Source of the DNA: Thalassomonas haliotis
GTDB taxonomy: Bacteria > Pseudomonadota > Gammaproteobacteria > Enterobacterales > Alteromonadaceae
NCBI RefSeq assembly: GCF_028657945.1
Contig: NZ_CP059693.1
Location: forward strand, 2,170,001-2,234,000
Direction: 5' to 3'
Length of the DNA stretch: 64,000 nucleotides
Every line of letters starts with the position of its first letter. Position 1 is the first letter of the stretch. The notes under the pieces were generated by a model. It saw nothing but the letters and a program-made list of their open reading frames with translations. It ran no database searches and was not told where the DNA came from. Positions 1-8,482 of the stretch are shown one piece after another. The translations under genes were made by a program, and so were the position numbers.

Positions 1-52
1 TCTATTTATAAACAAGAAAAGCAAGAGCTGGTCATCAACAGTAGCCTGAAGC

Positions 53-673
53 TTATTTTTTCGTTTTACGTAAGGCCAGGCCGATAAAAGCTAAAGCAAA
101 TAACAACAAGGCAGGCGGCTCGGGCACAGAAGCGGAAGAAAACTTGAAGTTGGCGCCGAAATTACCGCCGTCAAAATTGTCCCAGTGTTGTGTAGGTAAG
201 GTGAAGCCGTTGTTATATAAGAATAAGTTTCGATTGAAGGTCACTTCACTGGCGGTGGTATAGCTGCTGCGTGCTGCGCCGCGGTCTGAATTATCTGAGA
301 AAAAAGCGCCTACCACATAGCGGCCGGCATCGAGGGAAAAACTGGGAATATCTACCCAGCGAAAGCTGCTGTCTAAGGTGGCGCTGGTGCCGCTGCCGAC
401 GATTGCCGAAGTTAGCAGGGTACCGTCCAGGGCCCAGATGCCGACGGCATGCTCTTCTGCCAGGCCGTCACCCAATTCATCCCAGACCCCCAAACTGTCT
501 ACCTGGACAGCTGTTGAGGTGGTAAATTCCCATCCTATGGTGGCGCCGGGCCAGATCCAGGAGTCGGTAGGCTCATCGGGAAACCCCAGGGCCATGGTGG
601 AGGCCAATGCCTGATGAGCAGAAAGGAAAGGAAGTAGCAGAGTGACACACAAAACCGTGATTAACTTTTTCAT
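53..673 (-). CDS. PEP-CTERM sorting domain protein
   Basis: A 206-residue secreted protein. Residues 1-25 form a signal peptide (KK, then a hydrophobic stretch ending near ALAS). The last 24 residues are a PEP-CTERM tripartite signal: VPEP, a hydrophobic helix (LLLFALAFIGLAL) and a basic tail RKTKK. Such proteins are sorted by an exosortase (EpsH/XrtA type) and commonly end up in the envelope or exopolysaccharide matrix. The middle is beta-rich with no domain I recognise. The ATG at 673 was chosen over an upstream alternative at 715 because the signal peptide starts there and AAAGGA lies about 9 nt upstream. No exosortase gene is in this window. Confidence 0.88.
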   Translation of the reverse strand: MKKLITVLCVTLLLPFLSAHQALASTMALGFPDEPTDSWIWPGATIGWEFTTSTAVQVDSLGVWDELGDGLAEEHAVGIWALDGTLLTSAIVGSGTSATLDSSFRWVDIPSFSLDAGRYVVGAFFSDNSDRGAARSSYTTASEVTFNRNLFLYNNGFTLPTQHWDNFDGGNFGANFKFSSASVPEPPALLLFALAFIGLALRKTKK

Positions 674-715
674 TATAATTAGTCCTTTAGTTGAATTCCG
701 TCTTTGCTGACGCAT

Positions 716-1068
716 AAAAAATGCCAGTTTATTAAGTAGTTGATTGTTTGTGTGTTTTTTATACAGGGTGACTTTAAAGTGTTAATTTTGTAAAAGAATT
801 AGACAAAAATTGTATCAGTTTCGATCTTGAGTGGTTGCTTTTAGTTGGCATCAGGGTGAGCTTAATTTCGTCAACCCCAGGGGGAAATCGTACAGCTGCC
901 TCTGTGTTAAAAGTCAGCTGTACTATATTTAACGATTATGTTGAATGGCCAAAACCGCCAACAGGTATGCAATATACCCAAACCGGCAGTGAGCGCATGA
1001 AATGCCTCAAAGGGGAAAACTGTGCCGCTGCAACGCACTAAACTCCCGGCCCCGGTGCGGACAAAATC
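716..1068. other. Intergenic gap without a supported gene
   Basis: AT-rich non-coding stretch upstream of the PEP-CTERM gene. It should hold that gene's promoter. A 68-codon open frame at 835-1041 has no ribosome binding site and no recognisable protein character, so I do not call it. Confidence 0.5.
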
Positions 1069-2034
1069 GTGGCGGTTATTTTATCGAACGCAAATTTGGG
1101 CTTAAAAACAAGGTACAGGGATATGCCGGATTTTCTTTATAGCAACAAAGCAGGGAATCAGCGCCGGGAGAGCACGGACAGGCAAACAACAAGACGCCCG
1201 GGTGAGCCGGGCCGTTACTTATCGGCTCAAAGCCGGGTGAATGACGGCAAAATAAGGCATATCCTTCGGGGCGCTTCACCCAAGGGGCAAACATCCGGCC
1301 TTATCCAGCGTCTTGCAACGCCCGGGGCAATCAGCGTCTCTCCCTGCAGCACTTTACCCAGGCAAATATTTAACCGCGGCGGCTGCGGCGGCGGTACTGA
1401 CTTTACCCATAATGACTTTCAGTCTCTTTCTGGTGTCGACGCAGCGGGCCGGGCGCTGGTGTGGCAGGCGGATAACCTTTCTATCGACTTTCGCCTGCGT
1501 AATGATATGCGCCTGGAGCTGGGCCTGCTGGCGGGATCTGAAGGCTGGCGCATGGTTGATCACTTCACCGGCGGCAGCGGTACGACGTTAAGCCACGACA
1601 ACAGCAGTACCCTGGGCAGTGCCGCCCTGGCTTCGGCCACGTTTACCCGGCTTAACACCGCGACGCTTGCCGCCATAGAGGCGGCGTTAACGGCTATGGC
1701 GGGCAGCGGCGTGATTGACTGTAATACCCTGTCCATTGCCGGCGTTGGCCTGCCCGGGGTCAGTTTCAGTTTTTCAGACGGTTTTGCCCTTAAAGGCATA
1801 ATCGGCGGTACCCAGGGACTGCGTATCCGCATCACAAGTCTGGCGGTGGATCCCGTAAGCCGTAGCTATGAAATCGGGTTGCAGTACCTGATTTGCGACG
1901 ACTTCGGCGTCGATACCGCCGACCTTTACTCTCCGGCGCTGGCCGCTTTTTGGGTACTGCAGCACAGGCGCTCCGGCAATTTACCCTTTATCAACGAACT
2001 GGACTTAAGCCAATCCGCCAGCGGCAGTTTTTGA
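1069..2034 (+). CDS. Uncharacterised protein, weak DUF3289-like C-terminus
   Basis: Open frame of 321 codons. From about residue 100 it reads like a real globular protein, ending with IIGGTQGLRIRI, DDFGVD, AFWVLQHRR and LPFINEL. That order resembles the C-terminal part of the DUF3289 family (ITSL...DDFG.D...FWVLQ...PF), sometimes found with type VI secretion genes, but this is pattern memory only. The first 100 residues are Arg-, Gly- and Pro-rich and of poor quality, so the true start is probably internal (a GTG, TTG or ATT codon) or the 5' end has been replaced. A terminator-like hairpin follows. Function unknown. Confidence 0.55.
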   Translation: MAVILSNANLGLKTRYRDMPDFLYSNKAGNQRRESTDRQTTRRPGEPGRYLSAQSRVNDGKIRHILRGASPKGQTSGLIQRLATPGAISVSPCSTLPRQIFNRGGCGGGTDFTHNDFQSLSGVDAAGRALVWQADNLSIDFRLRNDMRLELGLLAGSEGWRMVDHFTGGSGTTLSHDNSSTLGSAALASATFTRLNTATLAAIEAALTAMAGSGVIDCNTLSIAGVGLPGVSFSFSDGFALKGIIGGTQGLRIRITSLAVDPVSRSYEIGLQYLICDDFGVDTADLYSPALAAFWVLQHRRSGNLPFINELDLSQSASGSF

Positions 2035-2092
2035 CCGGATAAAACGGCCACCAGCTACAAGGGCATTTTTGTCGGTTTTTTATTCGTTTTGC

Positions 2093-2121
2093 AAAGGTTT
2101 TTGCTTGCAAAAAAACCTTTT
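2093..2121 (+). terminator. Hairpin downstream of DUF3289-like gene
   Basis: AAAGGTTTTT, a 6-nt loop, then AAAAAAACCTTTT. An AT-rich inverted repeat ending in T residues; weak to moderate rho-independent terminator. Confidence 0.5.
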
Positions 2122-2205
2122 CATTGAGACAGTAGCCTGACCTGTAACCGATTAGAGCTTACAATTGAGGGATGGCAGTGAGTACTAATTATTAGGAAGA
2201 CCGGT

Positions 2206-2466
2206 ATGCCTATGATTGAAAAAAATGATGTCTCTGGGAAAAAAGAACGTCGGCACGTATCGCCAAACAAGCATGAATTATGGTCTCAGCTTAATGTCAG
2301 CCAGCAGGCCTCGGTGAGTTCTTTATATACTTATGGTTATGAACTGGCTTTTATCCGGATTTCCTCCCAGGGGAAACTTGCCGTGATGATACTCAACGGC
2401 AGCCCGATAGTGATTGACGATGAGGGCAGCATCAATGCCCACCCGGAAATTCAAATCAGGCAATAG
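2206..2466 (+). CDS. Small hypothetical protein
   Basis: An 86-residue protein with a charged, Lys/Arg-rich N-terminus and a compact beta-rich second half (LAFIRISSQGKLAVMILNG). A good Shine-Dalgarno (AGGAAG) lies about 9 nt before the ATG. It is 15 nt upstream of the next gene and very probably co-transcribed with it. I recognise no family. No signal peptide or membrane segment is present, so it should be cytoplasmic. Confidence 0.6.
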   Translation: MPMIEKNDVSGKKERRHVSPNKHELWSQLNVSQQASVSSLYTYGYELAFIRISSQGKLAVMILNGSPIVIDDEGSINAHPEIQIRQ

Positions 2467-2481
2467 TACAAAGGGGGCGCT

Positions 2482-2856
2482 ATGCCGTATAGCTGTACCT
2501 GGGAAGACAGGGGAGTTTATATCAAGTTTACCGGGATTGTGACCTTGCAGGAGGTCAGTGACAGTGACGATGCCATGTATGATGATCCCCGCTTTGCCGG
2601 GATAGATTATTTTATCTGGGATGCCGGTGACGTTACCAGCCTTGCCCTGAGCGATACCCAGGTGGATATCACGGCGGTCAGGGACTTGCGGGCATCGCTT
2701 AAAAAAGACCGTTTAAAGTGCGCCTTTATCGCCAAAGAGCAAAGGCTGGTTAAACAGCTTGAGCAGTACCTGGCAAAAGTGCAGGCATTAAAAATCTGCT
2801 GGCAGATGGCGTTATTTAACGATATTAGCCGGGCAAGGCAGTGGCTGTTGGAATAG
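2482..2856 (+). CDS. STAS/SpoIIAA-like protein
   Basis: A 124-residue cytoplasmic protein. It opens with the beta-hairpin typical of SpoIIAA-like/STAS-SEC14 small proteins (YIKFTGIVTLQE) and alternates strands and helices: FIWDAGDV, LRASLKKDRLKCAFIAKE, a C-terminal helix. In this group such proteins are thought to act as partner-binding modules; no catalytic residue is evident. A GGGGGC ribosome site lies just before the ATG. It forms a probable two-gene unit with the small gene upstream. Specific role unknown. Confidence 0.7.
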   Translation: MPYSCTWEDRGVYIKFTGIVTLQEVSDSDDAMYDDPRFAGIDYFIWDAGDVTSLALSDTQVDITAVRDLRASLKKDRLKCAFIAKEQRLVKQLEQYLAKVQALKICWQMALFNDISRARQWLLE

Positions 2857-2888
2857 GGCGCTTTGCTCTGCCTCACAATTGTTTTTTC

Positions 2889-4187
2889 TCATTGGTTTTC
2901 TTCTTTATTAAAATATTCCCGGGTACCGTGGGACATCACAGCTTCGCCGATTCTGCGCATGGCTACCGTATAGGCGGCGCTGCGCAGGCTTCTTTTTTCG
3001 ACTTCCGCCACTTGCCAGACACGGGCAAAGGCGGTTTTCATTTGCTGTTCGAGTTTGTTTCTCACTTCCTCTAACGACCAGAGATAACCGGCGCGGTTTT
3101 GCACCCATTCAAAATAGCTGACGGTAACGCCGCCGGCATTCACCAGGACATCCGGCAAGATTTGTATGCCCCGGGATTCCAGTCGGGCTTCCGCCTGACT
3201 TTGTATCGGGCCGTTGGCTACTTCTACTATGGTGCCGGCGCGTATGCTGTCGGCATTTTCGCTGTTGATCACCCCTTCGAGCGCTGCCGGGATCAAGACA
3301 TCGACATCAAGTGCCAGCAACTCTTCATTGCTGATCTCACTGTGCTCGATCAACTGGCAAACCGACTGCTCGCAGTAGACCGCACGCATCTTGCGCGATG
3401 ACTGTTTTTCCTGCCACAGGCTTTCGATATCAAATCCCTGTTTCGAATAAACCCCGCCTTTGGAGTCGGAAATGGCGACAATATTAAAACCGTCCTTTTG
3501 CAATAAGCGGGCAACATGATAAGCGGCATTACCAAAGCCCTGTACCGCAACCCGGATGTTTTCTGCCTGCCAGCCCTGCTTCAGCGCCAGTTCACGGATA
3601 CACAGGTAGGCGCCGCGGCCGGTGGCCTCATCCCGGCCCAAACTGCCTCCCAGGTGTACCGGTTTTCCGGTGATCACCGCCGGGGCCCTGAGGCGGTTGA
3701 TGGCTTCGAATTCGTCCATCATCCAGCCCATGATGCGGGCATTGGTATAAACATCGGGAGCGGGGATATCGATATCCGGGCCGATGAAATCCGCCATGGC
3801 CCTTACATAGGCCCGCGACAAGCGCTCCAGCTCCATCGGCGACAGATCTTTGGGTTGTACCGATACGCCGCCTTTGGCGCCGCCAAAAGGAATACCGAGC
3901 AGGGCGCATTTGATGGTCATCCATAATCCCAGCGCCTGCACTTCCGCCTGGTCAACCCGTGGATGGTAGCGGATACCGCCCTTGGTGGGACCAAGTACAT
4001 TATTGTACTGGCAGCGGTAACCGATAAAATACTGCAGCGCACCGCTGTCCATTCTTACCGGCAAAGAGGCCTGCAGCAGCGCCCTGGGATATAATAGTGA
4101 TTCTACCACTTCACTGCTGACACCGGCATCCATGCCTATGGCTTTAATTCGCCTTAAGGCATCTTCGAAGACGTTTTGGCTGTTCAT
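2889..4187 (-). CDS. Glu/Leu/Phe/Val dehydrogenase (glutamate dehydrogenase)
   Basis: A 432-residue NAD(P)-dependent glutamate dehydrogenase-type enzyme, oxidatively deaminating glutamate to 2-oxoglutarate and ammonia or the reverse. Visible landmarks are the substrate-binding glycine/lysine segments GPTKGGIRYHP (about residue 67) and GGAKGG (about 104), the PAPDVYTN motif, and the Rossmann nucleotide fold around VAVQGFGNAAYHVA. Length matches the hexameric bacterial GDH family of about 420-450 residues. A GTG two codons upstream (4193) is possible; the ATG at 4187 was preferred because AAAGAG sits 5 nt before it. Stands alone. Confidence 0.93.
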   Translation of the reverse strand: MNSQNVFEDALRRIKAIGMDAGVSSEVVESLLYPRALLQASLPVRMDSGALQYFIGYRCQYNNVLGPTKGGIRYHPRVDQAEVQALGLWMTIKCALLGIPFGGAKGGVSVQPKDLSPMELERLSRAYVRAMADFIGPDIDIPAPDVYTNARIMGWMMDEFEAINRLRAPAVITGKPVHLGGSLGRDEATGRGAYLCIRELALKQGWQAENIRVAVQGFGNAAYHVARLLQKDGFNIVAISDSKGGVYSKQGFDIESLWQEKQSSRKMRAVYCEQSVCQLIEHSEISNEELLALDVDVLIPAALEGVINSENADSIRAGTIVEVANGPIQSQAEARLESRGIQILPDVLVNAGGVTVSYFEWVQNRAGYLWSLEEVRNKLEQQMKTAFARVWQVAEVEKRSLRSAAYTVAMRRIGEAVMSHGTREYFNKEENQ

Positions 4188-4585
4188 ATGCACTCTTTAT
4201 CAGATGTTTTGCTGACCGTGTTTTTATCTTAGTTGAGAAATGTTTTTACTGGTTGCCGGTTTTCGTCTTTTATAGCAACCTTTTACCGCGGATAGACAAA
4301 AAGCCATCTCATTTTTTCTGCACTATTGCTTAACCGCTAACCGGGCAAACTGTTTATTAAAGCCGTTGTTACTTCATAAATCATTCATGGCCGCTTTATT
4401 ATTTTGCAATACAAATTGACAGCGTTGTCATTGCGGTTATGATTAAAGTTGCCGAATGAATAATCAAAAAAATAATCTCGGTGCCTGCCGGGGAAAGAGG
4501 GGCAGGCAATCGCCATCCCGTGGCCTTAGCAATTGGTATAAGTCATAGGAGCCAGCCAACAGGAATAAGCAAAAGGAATGACAAG
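4188..4585. other. Divergent promoter region, GDH / chitinase
   Basis: About 400 bp without a gene between two divergent genes. It contains a candidate NagR-type operator overlapping a TTGACA...TATGAT promoter reading toward the chitinase. No further coding signal seen. Confidence 0.6.
4415..4432 (+). promoter_or_regulatory. Candidate NagR (LacI-family) operator and promoter of chitinase
   Basis: The 18-mer ATTGACAGCGTTGTCATT differs at one position from the palindrome AATGACARCGYTGTCATT that I recall for the LacI-family regulator NagR of chitin/GlcNAc utilisation in Alteromonadales. It covers a TTGACA -35 box at 4416-4421; TATGAT at 4438-4443 is a good -10 with a 16-nt spacer. A bound repressor would block RNA polymerase, which fits GlcNAc-controlled chitinase expression. 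The match is seen; the regulator assignment is inferred from memory of the motif. Confidence 0.6.
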
Positions 4586-6052
4586 ATGCAGGTTATCAAG
4601 CGCAGAGCCGTATATCCAGCCGGCCTGATGTTAATGATCATGTTTTTTTTCACTGCAAGCCCGGCAGTAAATGCCAAAACTGCAGATCTAGCCGCGTGGA
4701 AAACTCATTCAGTTTATGTCGCCGGTGATCAGGTGGTCTATGCCGCCGCCATATTTGAAGCCAAGTGGTGGACCCGGGGGGATGCGCCCGATGCCGGTAA
4801 CCGTGACGGCCCCTGGTTATATATTGCCGATTACCCGTCGGGACAAAGCGGTGCATGCGATCCCGATAATCCGGGTGATCCTGTTGAGCCGCCAAGCGGG
4901 CCTCAGCCAAATCCCGGCGGCGGTTATACCATGCTCAAAAGCGAGCTTGATGCGGCAGAGACGGCCTTAACCGGCTCGGCGCTGTTTGTTGAGGTCAAAG
5001 CTTCGATTGAAACCCGGGCTAATGTTGAGGTTGAGTTAATTAGGGCTGGCGCCGCCACCAACCCGGAAAATGTGCTCCGGGTCGAACAAATATTTTCCGA
5101 GCAGCAATGGCTTTATATCTTCCCGCAACGGCATCCCGCCTACAGTTACGAGAAGTTTTTACAGGCGATAGGTAAATTTAAAGGCTTTTGCGCCAGTTAT
5201 AGCGACGGTCGCAGCAGTGACGCCATTTGTCGTAAATCACTCGCGACCATGTTTGCCCATTTCACCCAGGAAACCGGCGGCCATGACGTTAACTCGCCGG
5301 TAGAAGAATGGCGTCAGGCGCTGGTCTTTGTCCGTGAAGCCGGTTGTCATGAAAACGACAGCAGCTGCTTGTATAATGCCGAATGTTCTCCCGATACCTG
5401 GCAGGGACAGCAATGGCCCTGCGGCACCCGAGCCGGCGGCGGTTATCAAAAATATTACGGCCGCGGCGCCAAGCAATTGAGCTACAACTATAATTACGGG
5501 CCGTTTTCCCAGGCCATGTACGGTGATGTTTCCGTGCTGCTGCAAGCCCCTGAGCTGGTGGCCGATACCTGGTTGAATATTGCCTCGGCGGTCTTTTTCT
5601 ATCTTTACCCGGCATCCCCCAAACCCAGCATGTTGCACGTGATTGACGGTACCTGGCAGCCCAACAGCCATGATCTTGGCCTGGGGATCAAAGCCGGCTT
5701 TGGTGCCACGACCAATATCATCAACGGCGGTATAGAATGCGGACAGGGTTATGAAAAACCCCAGTCGGTAAACCGCATGGCGTATTACCGTGAACATGCC
5801 GCGGCCTTAAATGTGCCGGTAGACAGTAGCGAAGAGCTGGGCTGTGCCGGGCAAAAAAGCTTTGATACTCAGGGGGCTGGGGCGATGCAGATATATTGGG
5901 ATCAGGACTGGGGTTATTATCCGGATATGCCGGAAGGTAAATCTTTTGCCTGCAAACTGGTGGGTTATCAAACCCGGCATTTTGCCCTGCAAACGGGAGA
6001 TTATCAAAAATGTGTCCGGCACTATTTTGATGTAGATGTGGTTGATAATTAA
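4586..6052 (+). CDS. Secreted GH19 chitinase with CBM5/12
   Basis: A 488-residue extracellular endochitinase. Residues 1-31 are a signal peptide. Residues about 33-82 form a CBM5/12 chitin-binding module (AAWKTHSVYVAGDQV ... AKWWTRGDAP ... GPW). A Pro/Gly/Asp linker follows, then the GH19 catalytic domain (about 180-460) with HFTQETGGHD, which holds the expected first catalytic Glu, and YYGRGAKQLSYNYNYG, the family signature, and paired cysteines. It hydrolyses beta-1,4-GlcNAc bonds in chitin. The ATG at 4586 was chosen because AAAAGGA precedes it and it opens the signal peptide. A NagR-like operator lies upstream. Confidence 0.93.
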   Translation: MQVIKRRAVYPAGLMLMIMFFFTASPAVNAKTADLAAWKTHSVYVAGDQVVYAAAIFEAKWWTRGDAPDAGNRDGPWLYIADYPSGQSGACDPDNPGDPVEPPSGPQPNPGGGYTMLKSELDAAETALTGSALFVEVKASIETRANVEVELIRAGAATNPENVLRVEQIFSEQQWLYIFPQRHPAYSYEKFLQAIGKFKGFCASYSDGRSSDAICRKSLATMFAHFTQETGGHDVNSPVEEWRQALVFVREAGCHENDSSCLYNAECSPDTWQGQQWPCGTRAGGGYQKYYGRGAKQLSYNYNYGPFSQAMYGDVSVLLQAPELVADTWLNIASAVFFYLYPASPKPSMLHVIDGTWQPNSHDLGLGIKAGFGATTNIINGGIECGQGYEKPQSVNRMAYYREHAAALNVPVDSSEELGCAGQKSFDTQGAGAMQIYWDQDWGYYPDMPEGKSFACKLVGYQTRHFALQTGDYQKCVRHYFDVDVVDN

Positions 6053-6090
6053 TGCTGTCGAGCACTGTCGATTAACCCGTGATTTTTGTT

Positions 6091-6110
6091 ACCCGCTTTA
6101 ACGGGTTTTC
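6091..6110 (+). terminator. Terminator-like hairpin after chitinase
   Basis: ACCCG/CGGGT stem with a short loop followed by TTTTCT, reading with the chitinase gene. Confidence 0.55.
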
Positions 6111-6135
6111 TCTTGTGCTTTGATTTATCCAAGCG

Positions 6136-6169
6136 GGCCTTTAATCATCCTGCCTGATGATTAAAGGCC
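6136..6169. terminator. Bidirectional hairpin between convergent genes
   Basis: A perfect 14-bp stem (GGCCTTTAATCATC and its complement) with a 6-nt loop lies between the 3' ends of the convergent chitinase and photolyase genes. It has no long T tract on either side, but position and stability fit a shared transcription barrier. Confidence 0.6.
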
Positions 6170-6174
6170 GTTTG

Positions 6175-7599
6175 TTAACTGTGGCTTAAGTGTTTAATTT
6201 GATGATATGCCGCTAATGCATTTTCCCGGCTTTCTTTAATATCCACCATAGGCAAGGGGTAATCTTGCCCCAGGGTAATATTTGCCTTTTTTAATATGTC
6301 TGCAGGCGCTTGCCAGGGGCGGAATAAATATTTTAGCGGCAAGTTTTTCAGCTCCGGCAGGAAGTGTTTGATGTATGTCCCTTGAGGGTCAAACTTTTCT
6401 CCCTGGGTGATGGGGTTAAAAATCCTGAAATAAGGAGAAGCGTCGGTTCCACAGCCCGCTACCCATTGCCAGCTTGCACTGTTACTGGCCAGGTCGGCAT
6501 CAACCAGGCATTGCCAAAACCAGCGGGCGCCCAAGCGCCAGTCGATCAACAGGTTTTTGACCAGAAACGATGCACAGATCATACGGACACGGTTATGCAT
6601 AAAGCCTGTTTGCCAAAGTTCCCGCATGCCCGCATCAACCAGGGGATAGCCGGTTAAGCCCTGCTGCCAACGTTTTAAACTTTCCGGATTATCGCTCCAG
6701 GCGAAATGTGTAAAATGCGTTTTTAAGTTTTTTTCGGGTAACTCAGGCCAATGAAACAATAAATAATAGGAAAACTCTCGCCAGCTTAATTCCCGTTTAA
6801 AGTGCTCCCGGTTATTATCATCAGGCAAGGATAATAAGGCCTGGTTTATCTGGCGTGGCGATATTTCGCCAAAATGCAGGTGAGGCGATAACCTGGAGAC
6901 GGCTTTTAATCCGGGAAAGTCACGTCCTGCCTGATAGTTTTCCAAGCCATGGGCTAAAAATTGATCCAATGATGATTGTGCCCCCGCTTCACCTGGGGTC
7001 CAGCAAGGATAAAAATTGCCATCCCAACGAATTTTTGGCCTCAACTTCAGCGCCTCCAGGCTTATGCTCTGGCTATCCTGGCACAAGGCGCCGGTGATCC
7101 CAGGGGCCGGTAAGGCCTGTGTGTCTGTGTCCAGCAAATTCGCCCGGCGATAATAAGGGGTGAAGATTTGGTAAGGGGTATTGTCGTTTTTAAGGATTGT
7201 CCAGGGCTCATGCTGCAGGGAGGCATTAAAGCTGTTAACGGTTATCCCGAGAGCCGATAACCGGGCTTTGATATGTTTATCCCTGGTGATTTGCCAGGGT
7301 TCATAACAGCGGTTCCAATAAACCGCCGTCACCTGATAACGGGAGAGAATATCCGTTAAAATCGCCATCGGCTCTCCCTGATAAAGAGAAAGCGATTCGT
7401 TTAAGGAGGTATTGAGCGATTTGAGGGAATAGTGCAGCCACCATTTGCTTGCGGCACCTATGGTATGTTCACCGCCATTGTGATCATCAAGAATATAAAG
7501 CGGTAAAACATGTGCGTGCCTGGCGGCGGCCGTAAGCGCCGGGTTGTCCGACAAACGCAAGTCCTGGCGGAACCAGATAATAGCAATATCGTTTTTCAT
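6175..7599 (-). CDS. phrB: Deoxyribodipyrimidine photolyase (CPD class I)
   Basis: A 474-residue light-driven DNA repair enzyme that splits UV-induced cyclobutane pyrimidine dimers using FAD. The N-terminal alpha/beta antenna domain opens with IIWFRQDLRLSDNPAL. The C-terminal helical FAD domain carries the family block around WQWVAGCGTDASPYFRIFNP and the MHNRVRMI segment. Length equals the usual 470-480 residues. It is the last gene of a minus-strand unit with an SDR gene (about 100 nt upstream) and a DUF523-DUF1722 gene. In E. coli ybgA, a relative of the latter, also sits beside phr. No TGTACA box lies directly upstream, so it probably depends on the upstream promoter. Confidence 0.96.
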   Translation of the reverse strand: MKNDIAIIWFRQDLRLSDNPALTAAARHAHVLPLYILDDHNGGEHTIGAASKWWLHYSLKSLNTSLNESLSLYQGEPMAILTDILSRYQVTAVYWNRCYEPWQITRDKHIKARLSALGITVNSFNASLQHEPWTILKNDNTPYQIFTPYYRRANLLDTDTQALPAPGITGALCQDSQSISLEALKLRPKIRWDGNFYPCWTPGEAGAQSSLDQFLAHGLENYQAGRDFPGLKAVSRLSPHLHFGEISPRQINQALLSLPDDNNREHFKRELSWREFSYYLLFHWPELPEKNLKTHFTHFAWSDNPESLKRWQQGLTGYPLVDAGMRELWQTGFMHNRVRMICASFLVKNLLIDWRLGARWFWQCLVDADLASNSASWQWVAGCGTDASPYFRIFNPITQGEKFDPQGTYIKHFLPELKNLPLKYLFRPWQAPADILKKANITLGQDYPLPMVDIKESRENALAAYHQIKHLSHS

Positions 7600-7701
7600 G
7601 CGGTTAACTCAATTAATTTTACTGTCATCCAGGTGAATAAACAAAAGTCAGCTTGCTAAGTTTTCAGCAACTGCAAGCGATAAAAACCTGGGCCGGAATC
7701 G

Positions 7702-8424
7702 TTAAGGGGTGATTTCTTTACCGTCCCACGCAAAACATTTGCCGCTGCTATCTGCTGTCAGGCCCGCTAAGACCTGAATCAGCTGTGCCGCAGAAAATTC
7801 CGGACTAAAAAGCCGGTGTTCGGGGACATTGCCCTGGAAAGGTTTTGATAAATGGCTGTCGACGGTACCCGGGTGTAGTCCGACGATAATGGCGGCTTTA
7901 TTACGTCTTGTGGTTTCGATAGCGGCATTTTTGATGATCATATTCAGCGCCGCTTTTGAAGCCCGGTATGCATACCAGCCGCCGAGGCGATTATCTGAGA
8001 TGCTGCCCACGCGAGCAGACAGGGCAGCAAACAGTGAGCGGCTGTGTTTGTTTAGCCGGGGAATGAAATGCTTGGCCAGGATGGCCGGTAAAATGCTGTT
8101 GACCGTAAATAAGCGGGCAAATTTTTCAGCGGATAAATCATTGAGTGACTTCTCCGGCATCAGCAAGTCATCATAAAGCATGCCTGTCGCTATCAGCACT
8201 ATGTCCAGCGGACCTTTCCTGGCAGCGGTGATGGCCGCTGCCCGTATCGAGCTTTCATCGTCGTAATCGATAATAGTGTGTATACCTTGCTTGTGGTGCC
8301 TTGTTGGCTCACTCCGGGAAAAGGTATAGATGCTGGCGCCGGTAAAGGTAGTCGCCAGCTCTTGTGTCAATGCGCTGCCGATGGCACCTGAACTGCCGAT
8401 AACGGCAATATTTTGAGTTGTCAT
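7702..8424 (-). CDS. SDR family oxidoreductase (C-factor type)
   Basis: A 240-residue short-chain dehydrogenase/reductase. It has the nucleotide-binding motif GSSGAIGSAL at the N-terminus, an N-terminal acidic region after strand 2, the catalytic Ser region (LSARVGS) and the active-site YxxxK as YRASK. Sequence character fits the C-factor/CsgA-like SDR subgroup (FSPEFSAAQLI ... GKCFAWDGKEI). Substrate unknown. ATG at 8424 is the natural start because the Rossmann strand follows at once; a longer frame to 8553 overlaps the upstream gene. Its position between photolyase and the DUF523 gene suggests shared light or stress control. Confidence 0.85.
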   Translation of the reverse strand: MTTQNIAVIGSSGAIGSALTQELATTFTGASIYTFSRSEPTRHHKQGIHTIIDYDDESSIRAAAITAARKGPLDIVLIATGMLYDDLLMPEKSLNDLSAEKFARLFTVNSILPAILAKHFIPRLNKHSRSLFAALSARVGSISDNRLGGWYAYRASKAALNMIIKNAAIETTRRNKAAIIVGLHPGTVDSHLSKPFQGNVPEHRLFSPEFSAAQLIQVLAGLTADSSGKCFAWDGKEITP

Positions 8425-8482
8425 CTTGTTGTACTCGCTCTTGGTGATGTCATGAGTCAATTTGCTTGGCCGGCCGTCAGGG

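Noticed and set aside
5237-5797. Long minus-strand frame inside the chitinase gene
   Set aside because: Shadow of the GH19 coding sequence; no family character of its own.
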